A stretch of DNA of 27,485 bases, taken from Branchiostoma floridae. Lineage: Eukaryota; Chordata; Leptocardii; Amphioxiformes; Branchiostomatidae. The stretch lies in the NCBI RefSeq assembly GCF_000003815.2, contig NW_023365806.1:1-27485 (forward strand), given 5' to 3'. The position numbers and the translations under genes are program-made. Under the pieces are notes generated by a model, which was given only the letters and a program-made list of their open reading frames with translations, was not told where the DNA came from and did not search any database. Each line of letters begins with the position of its first letter. The first letter of the stretch is position 1. This document shows, one piece after another, positions 9,401 to 19,791 of this stretch.

Positions 9401-12400
9401 GATAACCCGTATGTGCAACAGAAGGGAGGATGTGGAGAACCGGGCGACTACATGCACCTTACCCCTAAATACGTCTTGGACAAGGAATATGGGGAAGAGT
9501 TGTGGGGCCCTCATGGTACGTATATCTCCAATATCAGCTATAAAGTCAGCTCTTACATCTACTTGAAATCATTATGACATATGTTGATATGTGTCCATAA
9601 ACCATTGAGTAACCGTGTATAAATCTGTTAACGCCATGGACATTCTTGGCAAGCCTAAATTGATGTATGTCGAAAATGCTAGCTTTGCACAATGCCATCT
9701 GCCAATTACACAATCTCTTAAAACGTGTCGTTATCTTCCTTGATTTGTTAGAATAAAGAATAAATCGATATATGAAACGTGAAGTAGATTTATATGTATA
9801 TCACGCATTCATTTATTCTCTTCATTACAGGCAAAACATTAGTCCACGAGTGGGGCCATCTCCGCTGGGGCCTGTTTGACGAGTACGGGTTCGACGATCC
9901 GTTGGGAGGGTCCTACCCACACTTCTATGCCTCCACCACCTCCATGCCGGCGATCCAGCCGGTCAGATGTTCCGCCTACACCGCCGGAAGTCCCATGCAC
10001 GCCGTCACACTAAACCGCTGCGATTTGGACCGGGAAACCGGACTCCCCGAGGCCAACTGTCGCTTTGTTCCGGATTTCAGAGGAAACCGAGCGACAGGGT
10101 CCTACATGTTCATGCAGTTCTTACCGCAGGTGAGGCCAAGTGGACCAAATGCTAAAATGACATGCCGAGGTGCCAGTCTCTTAGGCTGAGCTTGTGAAGA
10201 TGAGTGAGTGGTGATGAGAATAATTGGCCTTTCAAAGAAGTGTTCAAACATTTCAAAGTTTTGGGATTTTCTGATAGAATAAATATGAAAAACACAAAGG
10301 TCAATTTTCAAACGTTAGTATCCTTTTTTCGTGTCCTTTTTTCTAAATACACCACCACCGCAAATGGGTAGTCTCCACAAGACTTCAAGTTATAAGATCG
10401 TCAAAAAGAACTGCAATCGGAACTGAGCATCACGTGTTATGTCTGTAGGTACCGATTTCTGTCACAGTGACCCGGATGTGATAAGTTTGTAAGTGACCGG
10501 TTTCTGCCACAGTGCCCCGGATGTGTTACAAAAAGCTCCTTGGTTTGAAGGTGACTGGTTTCTGCCACAGTGACCCTGATGTATTATGTTTGTAGGTGAC
10601 CGGTTTCTACCAGTGTCCCGGATGTGTTCTGTTTGTAGGTGACCGGTTTCTGCCACAGTGACCCGAATGTGTTATGTTTGTAGGTGACCAGTTTGCTACA
10701 GTAACCCGGATGTGTTATGTTTGTAGGTGACCGGTTTCTGCCACAGTGACCCGGATGTGTTATGTTTGTAGGTGACCAGTTTCTGCCACAGTGACCCGGA
10801 TGTGTTATGTTTGTAGGTGACCGGTTTCTGCCACAGTGACCCGGATGTGTTATGTTTGTAGGTGACCGGTTTCTGCCACAGTGACCCGGATGTGTTATGT
10901 TTGTAGGTGACCGGTTTCTGCCACAGTGACCCGGATGTGTTATCTTTGTAGGTGACAAGTTTTTGCCACAGTGACCCGGATGTGTTATGTTTGTAGGTGA
11001 CCGGTTTCTGCCACAGTGACCCGGAAGGAGACCCACTGTCCTACCACAACCGCGAGGCGCCCAACAAGCAGAACGTCATGTGTAACGGCCAGAGCGCCTG
11101 GGACGTCATGAACAAACACCAGGACTTCGACAGTGGTGCTAACCCTCCTAGATCAGTCGATTCTACAAAACCCAACTTCATCCTGTTGCAGCAGAGTGAC
11201 CTCTTGAAGACTTCAGGATAGTCCTGGTGTTGGACGTGTCTGGGAGCATGTCGGTAACTATTCATAGATTACAACTTTTACATAGCTGGGCAAGCTAATA
11301 AAAGTACTTTAATTCTTTGGCTACTGCATGTGCTCATGAGGTTATTTTGTCACATTACAATGCTAATGCTATAAGTCTCTTAGTCTCATAAATCATAGTT
11401 ATAATCAAGATAACTTTATGATCAGCCTCAACATTATGGCCTCTGTTTCGCAGGGAGAAAGGATCCGCCTGCTTAATCAGGTCGCGACCAGGTTCATCCG
11501 CAACACAGTGTCATTGGGTACCTCGGTGGGTGTGGTCACCTTTTCCAGCACAGCTTCGATAAGACACCCGGTAGTGAGGTACGATCTGACAGTTTATATC
11601 TAGCTGGTCCATACGTTTGCAGTGCATTCTTGATCATGACATACTTTCCAAGTGCCTTAATCCTGCCAATATTGTACGGCTCTAATTTTCGTTTTAGATA
11701 TTCGCTGGTCGATATCATGTATATATTTATATTCGTACCTAACTGATTTTACACGTACTTTTATCTTAATGATTTGCCTTGTTGGACATTGATCGAATGC
11801 GTTTATTCTATTGTGATATTGCAACTGCAATTCAGCCGTTAGGCTGCGAATGTGGCGATATGTTTTTGCTCAATAAACCATTACACACAAGTGGCATCAG
11901 AACCATCAGTTCTTCATTTAGAGCACTAATTATAAAACAGACATACATAAAACATTTAAGAAGACATGACAAGCTATGTACACGCCTCACCGTCGATGTG
12001 AAATTTTGTCTCCCTTTTTTTCAGTGTCAACTCTGAGGCTGTCCGCAATGATCTAATTGCCGCAGTTCCGACCAGCACAGGTGGTGGCACGTGTATCGGG
12101 TGTGGTCTTCGCAAAGGGATCGAGGTAGAGTTTGAAAGCTGTACCAGAGTTCAAGAATTGTTAATGTATAGGAGAAATATATAAATGATAGTGGATACAA
12201 GTAATCTATCAAATATCCGTATGACTAAAAGCATTTTTAAGAGCAAATGTCTGTATGAAAACAATAGGTGTTTTACATTTAAATTTCAAAACAATACGTT
12301 ACAAGGCAGAAAAAAATAATTTTTGCGTAACTTTGATGAGCTGCAATTTTTAATGTTCAAACATTTTTGTTTGCAATTTATACATGTGTATGTATAAAAA

Positions 12401-15400
12401 TGTAACAAATAGCTATTAGATATATTCGCCTAATAGCAATTAATCGAGAAACTGAATATGAATAGGAAATGTTTCCAAAATCATATCCAGTTGCTTGAGT
12501 AACTAGCTTGGTGTTTGGCGTATGGTAATGCCTGGATGCCTAGACCTTCATTGACGTATTAGATGAACTCTTGCAAAGTTTGGGTTCGTATATGTTGTAA
12601 GAACATCTGCTTTCAGGCATTGGAGACCACAGGGCCGCCGCATGGAAGCGTCATTCTCCTCCTTACTGATGGAGGGGACAGTCGCCCATATGTCAGTGAA
12701 GTGCTACCGGACCTTCTGACAAAGGAAATCATCGTCGACACGGTCGCTATCAGTCAAAACGCCGACGACAGACTGGAGAGCCTGGCCGAGGGGACAGGGG
12801 GACTGTCGTTCTTCTCCGGGAATGGCGACTCCATAGCCCTGGACAACGCTTTCACCGCAACGTTTGAAGAAAATGCTGAAAGCAAGGGAGTCAATGTGAG
12901 TACTAACGGATTAACAACCCACCTTTATGACATCACATGTAACTGGCTTCACGTGTCCAAATCGAAGTGATTTAGAATTAGACCCTGATGAATGTTGTGG
13001 TACAGACTTCCGAAACTACGCGTACGTGAGACTGCCCTTGACTGCATTGTCATTTTGCTATGCGGGTACAAGGGTGCATAGATCCTATTGCACATTTTCA
13101 ATAGATAACATATTCACACTCACAGCTACGATTGAAACATTTTTAATTATAATATCATGCACGTCCACAGCTCCTAAGCGAAGAGCAGACCATCAGTGGT
13201 CGACAGACCTACGCCAACCACCTTTACGTGGACAACAGTGTAGGAGAGAACACCACTTTTTCCTTCTCCTGGCTTGACGGAAGCCGTCCTACGGTTATGA
13301 TGGTGACGCCGCTAGGCCTTGTCATCACCGAAGGGCACTCGATGTATGACGTCACTTCGGACACCATCACCATTGCGATACCGGCTACCGCAACTGTATG
13401 TAGAAATTTCGAACTCCAGTCGAAAGAAAGCAGTAACTGTTATAGCTTGGCGATTAATTCAATTGAATGTCTTCTTCATGAATTGTAACGATACAGGAGC
13501 CTAAAGCATTCTTTTAATGTTTCACCGAATCGATGATAAAAGCTTAACCTTCACCAAAGTGGAACTTCCTTCACAATTTCCACCTGACATATTGTCAATG
13601 ATTTGTCCCTTTTTGGATGGTAACCTGTGTCAAAATCGTTACCATACACCAATTGGATTGTGGCTTTGCTTACTTGTTTGCAAAGATCATCATCATCCAT
13701 GCTTACTTGCTGTTTTGTTTTACTTTCAGCCGGGGAAATGGACCTACAACATAACTAACAATGGCCCTGGTAACCAGGATATCACCATCATTGCCACATC
13801 AAACCCCGTCAACAACAACGAACCCATCACGGTGACGGCACAGGTCAGTACTGTGTCCCTGGACTACTCCTCTTCTCGGCCCACGGCGCTGAAGATGTTC
13901 GCTTCGGTACGGAAGGGTTATCTGCCAGTCCTTGGAGCTGCTGTGAAGGTTCTCATCAAGAAACCCGATGGTCAGGTAGAAGAGATCACGCTCCTGGACA
14001 ACGGTGCAGGTAAGCATGGGTTGAAATACTTGTCAGTGTCTAAATTGACTAGGATTTATCTTCGTTCCAGTCAATCCCATCAGTTAGCGTGTGATGAAGC
14101 AATCCAATCAGAGGACAGGTCAGCAGTAAATTAGAGTTGAAGAGTGATCATTCAGGGCCATAATTGCCCGTTAGTCTAAACGGATTCTATGATGTCTAAT
14201 TCTTCCTCTTTCAGTTTTTCATTAGATTATCATGAATAATGCTTGAAACATCATATTCTATGGTTACCGTTTATTGTCTCAGGTGCTGACGTAACGAAGA
14301 ATGACGGAATTTACTCCCGATACTTCTACAACTTCACCGCGGACGGACGTTATGGCGTCTCGGTCAGGGCAGACAACACTCAGGGGCGAGCGGAATACAT
14401 CGTCATCAACAATACCCGTGGCACTGGTGCACTGCCGATGGATCCGGGTAAATTGTGGTTTTTTCCAAACCAATTAACAATGATCACCGCTGACTAGTTC
14501 GTAATATTCATCATGTTTTCCAACGGCCCACTGCCATCTGTTGTTCTAGACCTGGGGTGAGGTGGGGTGGGGGGTCTTCAGATTTACAACACCTGATTCC
14601 TGCTACATGATCTATCCACTTATCAAAGATTCGCGTCAATTAAACAACAGGAAACTCGGGTTATCGAATCATTGGACTTCGTTTTCCCAACAAATGTCAT
14701 GAAAATCCATTACTGTTGTTGTTTGTAGGTACTGCGTATGTCAACGGGAGCAACGTTCAGCGAGAACCATTGGAGCAGTTCCAGAGGATGACAACAGGCG
14801 GCGTTTTTGAAGTACGAGGGGTTCCCAGCGGCGGTGCCAATACTGACATGCTGCCGCCGTCCCGGGTGGATGACCTGAAGGTGGTGGAAGTTTCCTACGG
14901 CAACAGCACCGTGACGCTGAGTTGGACAGCACAGGGTGACGACTTCGATCAGGGAGGCCCAGGTGTGTTTATAACTCCTGTTTAAAGTTGTTCTGCAGCT
15001 GCTTGATGTTATGACTAGAATTTATCTATATATAAAGTTGTAAATGTAATCACTACTTAAGTGGGAGGTATTGACGGAAGGAATGTAGAGCTATGGCAGC
15101 ATCGAGTCCGACACATCTATCTGCTGCTTTTGCCTACGACGTATACATTTTTATTTTATTATTAATTTTCTGTCATTCTTATCCAGGGCTCCCCGGCTCT
15201 GTGGTTGACTGATTGGCAGTGTAGCCTTGCGTTGCAAATAGAATAGATTTATCTAAATTCTTTTATCACTCTCTTTTGCAGCCCGCTACGTTGAGATCCG
15301 TTACGGTCGCCATTTTGAACAACTTCTGGACAACTTTACCAGCTCAGCTTCAGTTAACCATTCGCAAGTGCTGCAGGGAAGCCTGACGTCACCACCGGAA

Positions 15401-15820
15401 CCCGGCTCCGCCCAGACCATCGTCATCCTCGTGCCAGACCGAGGCGACAACGTCACATTCGTCTTCGCCGTGCGCACCTGCGACGAAGCCGACAACTGCG
15501 GAGATCGCTCCAACATCGTGTCGGCAAATCTCGAGTACATCGATGTCCCCAGCCCCGAGCCGATGACAGTAAATGACACGACACCATTGACCAACAGCAC
15601 CGAATTAGTGACAGTAAACTACACGACCCCATTGGCTACCAGTGCCGAGCCGGTCAAAGTAATCGACGCGACACGATTGGCCACCATTGTTGGCTCTGTG
15701 GTTGGCTCCATACTTGCTTTGGTCATCGTGGCTTTGGCGCTTTGTTACTGCAAGAGGTCTAGGTCGGCAAAATATTCCCTGTCAGCGTCGGGTAGGGTCA
15801 ATCCGACTTATGCCGTGTAG
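6412..15820 (+). CDS. CLCA-like: CLCA-family protein (calcium-activated chloride channel regulator-like), complete, 13 exons, with frameshift
   Basis: Exons: 6412-6585, 7251-7402, 9373-9515, 9831-10129, 10997-11253, 11454-11578, 12025-12124, 12617-12895, 13171-13395, 13730-14009, 14283-14447, 14729-14962, 15282-15820; all introns GT-AG with consistent phases. The start has a good context (ACAAACATGG) and a signal peptide (residues 1 to about 21). The zincin motif HEWGH with RWGLFDEY lies at about residues 162-173; in CLCA1 this domain is a self-cleaving metalloprotease. The VWA domain has DVSGSMS at about 336-342, STGGGT and LLTDGGDS, a full MIDAS for divalent metal. A beta-sandwich and an FN3-like domain follow, then an N-glycosylated stalk, a helix at about 945-968 and a short basic tail. 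Known CLCA proteins modulate TMEM16-type chloride channels. Exons total 2972 bases, one short of 991 codons; the missing base is in exon 5. Confidence 0.9.
7790..8096. mobile_element. MITE-like palindromic element
   Basis: The left end (TTAATGCGATGGAGGG, then TTATTAGTAGACACAAATT) is the near reverse complement of the right end (AAATTTGTGTCTACTGGTT, then CCCCTCTATCACATTAA): terminal inverted repeats of about 50 bases, both finishing in TTAA. Inside, the hairpin unit ACTAGTGA..ATGTGATAG / CACCCCTCTAT.ACA / AATTCACTAGT is repeated about three times. There is no coding capacity, as expected of a MITE. TTAA could be target duplication or part of the ends. Confidence 0.55.
9141..9175 (+). repeat. 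GACGCCTC dispersed motif, copy 1
   Basis: TTGGCGACGCCTCAGGGG then TTGAGGCATTTTT. Related copies are at 18331-18366 (reversed), 21717-21755 and 26069-26104. Confidence 0.5.
10449..10996 (+). repeat. 45-bp minisatellite built from a splice acceptor and exon start
   Basis: Twelve tandem units end exactly at the exon 5 acceptor. The unit is GTGACCGGTTTCTGCCACAG plus TGACCCGGA (the first 29 bases of exon 5) plus TGTGTTATGTTTGTAG (the acceptor). Unit starts: 10449, 10493, 10551, 10596, 10639, 10684, 10727, 10772, 10817, 10862, 10907, 10952. Units 7-12 are 45 bases; units 1-6 vary (44, 58, 45, 43, 45, 43), so the older units lie upstream. Almost every unit carries TTTGTAG-G, a potential 3' splice site. 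Read in the exon frame, a full unit gives VTGFCHSDPDVLCL then TAG, and the other two plus frames also hit TGA. The minus strand is open throughout but only as a shadow. Confidence 0.95.
11201..11209 (+). other. One-base frameshift in CLCA exon 5
   Basis: Upstream the frame reads NREAPNKQN...FILLQQSDL, matching the CLCA family. Continued, it gives LKTSG and TAG at 11219-11221. Shifted from about 11209 it reads DFRIVLVLDVSGSMS, the first beta strand and MIDAS loop of the VWA domain, to the donor at 11254. One base is missing between 11201 and 11209 (for instance in the TTGAAG run). It may be a real null allele, a pseudogene mark or an assembly error; all other exons are intact. Confidence 0.85.
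15557..15691 (+). repeat. Three 45-base (15-residue) coding repeats in CLCA stalk
   Basis: The units EPMTVNDTTPLTNST, ELVTVNYTTPLATSA and EPVKVIDATRLATIV follow one another without a gap and run into the transmembrane helix. Units 1 and 2 carry N-x-T sites (NDT, NST, NYT). The first CLCA copy has a single corresponding unit (EPVYVNDTITW). The change lengthens and glycosylates the juxtamembrane stalk. Confidence 0.85.
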
Positions 15821-16179
15821 GTCTGTTTTACTACCTTTACCGAGAAGGTTGTGCTTTGGTCCTGTGCGTGTCTGTGTATGGTCTGAAAAGGTAATAACTT
15901 CACATAGAGAATCTCGGAAATGTAAAGGGCTAATATTAACACCCTCAAAGCGCCACCAAATCAGGTATATTCTAAAGCTGTCTTTATCAAAGCGTATCAC
16001 CATTGAGGAAACATCTCACACCCTAATTTTGTAAGCTTGCGGCTTGTTTAGGCCCTGGTACTGTACGAATGCTAGGGATGAAACGTTCACGTAGGATTTT
16101 GTGGCGCGCACACACAGCTTATAATTAGATGCTAAGATAATGAAGACCAACACAAAGAAAAACTGTGATTTCCATAGAG

Positions 16180-16185
16180 TTTATT
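16180..16185 (-). promoter_or_regulatory. Candidate poly(A) signal, SDR copy A
   Basis: TTTATT on the plus strand, i.e. AATAAA on the minus strand, about 370 bases beyond the copy A stop codon. This would place the copy A 3' UTR over the CLCA 3' UTR. Confidence 0.45.
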
Positions 16186-16418
16186 TTGTTCGGCTGACGG
16201 ACATCGCTTTGAATGATGGATGAGAACAGATGAAATATTGATATTTTCAAACATGTCAAAAATATTAAGTTCATCATGGATCATATGAGATGTAAGAAAA
16301 CCGCTCTTTGTCACCAGATGTACATATTCCTACAACATCAGTAGGAGGTTTTGGTCCGACAGAAATACTCTAATGAAACCATACAAAGTTGTCCACAATA
16401 CATGCGTCTTTGATTCCA

Positions 16419-16542
16419 AATAAAAAGCTATTCATAGAATACAATTTTGATTGCTGTATTAATGGTTAATGTGTTATTACAATGTATTGTAACTGCATCA
16501 TCATAAGTGCAGAGCTGTTTTACAATTGTACTGACAAATAAA
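16419..16542 (+). promoter_or_regulatory. Candidate poly(A) signals, second CLCA gene
   Basis: AATAAA at 16419-16424 and 16537-16542, about 600 and 720 bases after the stop at 15820. The second lies 9 bases before the end of the SDR copy A coding region on the other strand, so the two 3' ends would overlap. Confidence 0.45.
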
Positions 16543-16550
16543 GACTCCGT

Positions 16551-16859
16551 CTACTTCTGCAGCATGGTTGGTTTTGGTTCGTCCTCTCTATTTGGACGTT
16601 CTGTAGAGTCCGTCCACAGGGTAGAGAAGTGCCCCAGCCAGATCTTGTTGACGTAGTCCTCAAAACTCGCCCCGACCAGGTAGCGATGGGAGGGGTCGGT
16701 CAGGGTCACGGCGTCCGCCATAGCCTAAAGATATTTGGCGCTATTAGTATGTGAATGTGTTTGTCTACGTGTCAATCCATTCATCCATCCCTTTCATGCA
16801 TACATGCATCAATCAATCCATCTACGAGATACACGTATTCCTTTCTTTCCTTTCCTTTC

Positions 16860-16930
<71 letters not shown>

Positions 16931-19419
16931 TTTCTTTCCTCCTTTCCTCCTTTCCTCCTTTCCTCCTTTCCTCCTTTCCTCCTTTCCTCCTTTCCTCCTT
17001 TCCTCCTTTCCTCCTTTCCTCCTTTCCTTCTTTCCTCCTTTCCTCCTTTCCTTCTTTCCTTCTTTCCTTCTTTCCTTCTTGCCTCCTTTCCTCCTTTCCT
17101 TCTTTCCTCCTTCCCTCCCTCCCTCCCTCCCTCCCTCCCTCCCTCCCTCCCTCCCTCCCTCCCTCCCTCCCTCCCTCCCTCCCTCCCTCCCTCCCTCCCT
17201 CCCTCCCTCCCTCCCTCCCTTCTTCCTTCCTTCATCCTGCATGTCTTGTGTGATCACTTACCAGGATGTACCCCAAAAGTAGCAATGAATTTGAAAAGAA
17301 TGTAGACAACTATAATGGAAGGCAAATACGCTGAAAGGACATATCTAAAATCCCAACACAATATGTTACGGACGTACGTCTATGACAGGGGTGTTGTCCT
17401 TGCGCTCGCCTTGGGTACAGGCCCGGAGTCGCTCGATGTGATAATCGAAGTACTCCTTCCCGTAGTCCTCCTTCACAACCTCTTCCATGTTGGACCACAG
17501 ATCCTGTACCATAAACAACGAACAAAGGTTTTCTTCAGCTGCCTGACAACTTGTCTATATAGACCGATCCCGAAGCCCCGCCGCCTGTTCGATCATGGTT
17601 CTATTTCGTGGGCGCTTGTCGGACAAAAATGACTGCCGCCGCTGAGTTGTTAATTTCATAGAGACTGTATTCGATGTAGCTTTTCTTGGCCCTACAACCC
17701 TCTCAGAAAGGCGGTAAAGAAGTAATGGTGCTTGATATCTATCAAAATTGAATGCTCGGATGGAAGTAGGAATGAAGCTAAGATAGATGGCTTTATACGC
17801 ACCGAAGCCAGTTTATTGAAGACAGCAGGTACGGTGATACCAGTAGACGGCCCGAAACTCGCCGGCTCCACGAGTACGACTTTCACTCCCCATTTGTGCA
17901 TCTCATGTCTGCATAAAGGAAACGAGTCAAGAAAGTTTTTGAACAGATTATGACTAAAATCTTCGTTGAATTCGTCTTTGTCAGAGTAGAATGGGTATAC
18001 AGCATACGTATCAAGATATAAAGATATATTGTTACTATAGAAGTACTGTCTGGAAACTTAAAAACATTCATGTTGGATAGTCCAGTCCATTATCAAATTA
18101 TGAATATTTTCAGTCGACCCCAACAAATCATTGTCAATGATATTATTCTGCATCATTATTTGCATATGTAAGTACCTGACCTTAGGGCGTCAGAGAAGAA
18201 CTCCAGAGTTGCTTTGGTCATGCTGTACGGAGAGACCCCCGGAGACGCGTGAAGCCCAGCCTCGCTGGTGATGTTCACCACTCGGCCTGGATTGTAAAGT
18301 AACAAAAGTAGCAGATTATGTCGATGCACCAATCGGTAACGCCCCTGAGGCGTCGGCAAAAAAAAACATGACAGAGGACGGTTCGAAACAAAGATTTGAC
18401 GTAACAACCGGAAACAGAAAAAAAATTGGCGTCTTGGTGACGTCAAGTTCAAACATGGTGGCGCCCAAAGGCGCCGGTGAAAACAATATTGCAATATATT
18501 TTTAGTTTTTACATTCATCAAACGTGTAACTAGCAAAGAGAATCACAACACAGCAGAACACAGCATAGCAAAGAACACCATAACAGCAAATCACATACCC
18601 TTTTCACGACGAATCAGAGGCAAGAACGCCTTGGTGACCCGCACAGTGCCGAAGGTGTTCACTTCCATCACGCGTCGGTAGGCGGCAATGCTGGCCCACT
18701 CTATCTCTCCCGGTTGCCAGACCCCAGCATTGTTCACCAATGCGTAAAGACCTGTTGGCAAATATAATAAAATCAGTGTAATGTAGAACAATTTATCATG
18801 AAGTAGACAAGCTGAAAGTCGAAGAGCTGATTTGCTACCAAACGAAAACCTCACCCTTTGACCCCGCTGGCAGTCGATCTTTGACCTGTAGTACAGCGGC
18901 CTGCACCTGTCCATCATCAGTGACGTCAATCTGAACAGTACTCAGCCTACTCGAGCACTCCGCCCGGAGTTTCGTCGACCCCTCCCCACCACTGTCTGCC
19001 AGCAGACAGCCGGCAAACACCGTGAAGCCCAGCGAGTCCAGACGTTTGGCCAGTCGAAAGCCAAAGCCACTGTCACAACCTGTTGTTATGAAGACAAATA
19101 TTCAAGCAGATCAATCATCTGGGTAAGCCTTATAATTATAAGCAACACTTTCCAGACCGGACGTTTGATGTGATCAAAAGAAACATGCTCATGGTGGAGT
19201 CAAAGTCCTACCTGTAATGAAGACAGCTTTGCCTTCCCCTCTCACCCAGCCTTTCGGCATCAAGTACTGAACCGCACAGTATCCCACTGACCCCAGTAGT
19301 ATTCCCGTGCACAGGTTGTACAGGACAGGTGCACAGTGGTACAGCAACGACAACAAGCCTGAAATGGTGGTCAAACCAAGCAGGCTCACACAGTAGAACA
19401 GGTGTAGGGGTTTCATCAT
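16551..19419 (-). CDS. Short-chain dehydrogenase/reductase, SDR9C / BDH1-like, copy A
   Basis: Seven exons, 5' to 3': 19419-19212, 19079-18855, 18751-18599, 18286-18181, 17908-17803, 17503-17378, 16724-16551; phases 1,1,1,2,0,0; 1098 bases, 365 residues. Exon 1 encodes two hydrophobic segments (about residues 5-27 and 32-53), a membrane anchor as in 17beta-HSD2 and 11beta-HSD2. Then come the NAD(P) motif TGCDSGFG (69-76), NNAG (151-154), Asn176, Ser203, and YSMTK with Tyr216 and Lys220: a complete SDR catalytic tetrad. [13 protein letters not shown] and [15 protein letters not shown] are closest to BDH1 by eye, so a hydroxybutyrate, steroid or retinoid substrate are all possible. Start: ATGATG at 19419-19414; copy B has one ATG there. 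Its C-terminal half (exons 4-7) differs more from B and C than its first half. Tail-to-tail with the CLCA gene. Confidence 0.9.
16838..17236. repeat. About 400-bp pure pyrimidine tract in SDR copy A intron 6
   Basis: (TTTC)n, then (CTTTCCTC)n, then (CCCT)n on the plus strand, i.e. a purine tract in the SDR transcript's sense strand. Only one or two purines interrupt it. Long open frames of Phe-Leu-Ser, Pro-Ser-Leu or Gly-Arg-Glu in several frames are artefacts of the repeat. Such tracts can form triplex (H-DNA) structures. Confidence 0.95.
18331..18366 (-). repeat. GACGCCTC dispersed motif, copy 2 (reversed)
   Basis: CGGTAACGCCCCTGAGGCG then TCGGCAAAAAAAAA on plus; the reverse complement matches the copies at 9141, 21717 and 26069. 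In SDR copy A intron 3, followed at about 18440 by a GTCAAGTTCAAACATGG piece of the 150-bp repeat family. Confidence 0.45.
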
Positions 19420-19453
19420 TGTTACAGCTCTTCCTCGTCCTACCTGTGAATTT

Positions 19454-19466
19454 TGAACTTTGACCT
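19454..19466 (-). promoter_or_regulatory. DR1 nuclear-receptor element before SDR copy A
   Basis: Minus strand AGGTCA-A-AGTTCA, a direct repeat with one-base spacing (HNF4 or PPAR-RXR type), 35 bases upstream of the start codon. The same 13 bases sit at the same distance in copy B. A FOX-type GTAAATA (19479-19485, plus strand) lies 12 bases further upstream. Factor assignment is inference from consensus. Confidence 0.5.
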
Positions 19467-19478
19467 GACCACAAGAAT

Positions 19479-19485
19479 GTAAATA
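19479..19485 (+). promoter_or_regulatory. FOX-type site before SDR copy A
   Basis: GTAAATA matches the forkhead core RTAAAYA. It is conserved in copy B at 23363-23369 with the same spacing to the DR1. Confidence 0.4.
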
Positions 19486-19728
19486 TTTGAAATGCACCAC
19501 GGGACGTCGCGATACGCGCTGAATGATAAAATAGAACAATAAAAACTGGCACTGAGTGCCAATAATCCGTTGATATTCAATTGTATGTCGCAGACAACGA
19601 CCAAAATTGAAGAAACGCCAAAAGCTATGTATAGGGCATGTCAGCGACTAAGTAACTATCGACATGCTCTTTCATAAGGAGTGAGGCGATCGTCATAGTA
19701 GAAGCCTTTATTTCATCCATTATCAAGT

Positions 19729-19791
19729 CTAAAGGATCTTTTCGATGTAGTCCTTGAAACTGGACCCGACCAAAAAGCGATTGTCGTTGCC
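19729..19791 (-). pseudogene. SDR exon-7 fragment (relic)
   Basis: The minus strand reads GNDNRFLVGSSFKDYIEKIL then TAG. It corresponds to [18 protein letters not shown] in the last exons of copies B and C. The flanks have no acceptor or further exon similarity. The matching place upstream of copy B lacks it, so it is either a remnant of a lost SDR gene or a small insertion. Confidence 0.7.

Noticed and set aside
10449-10996. CRISPR-like regular repeat array
   Set aside because: Units are contiguous with no unique spacers, and the repeat is the exon 5 boundary itself in a eukaryotic gene.
10584-11036. 150-residue open frame on the minus strand with a repeated NITHPGHCGRNRSPT motif
   Set aside because: It is the antisense reading of the 45-bp minisatellite, whose unit length is a multiple of three; no start context or other gene feature.
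16735-17305. Long overlapping ORFs on both strands rich in FLS, PSL or GRE
   Set aside because: Pure product of the pyrimidine tract; open in several frames at once.
19189-19539. Longer N-terminus for SDR copy A (and 23384 for copy B)
   Set aside because: The frame is open upstream but has no ATG in a shared position; the ATG at 19419/23303 is conserved and fits a membrane-anchored SDR of normal length.
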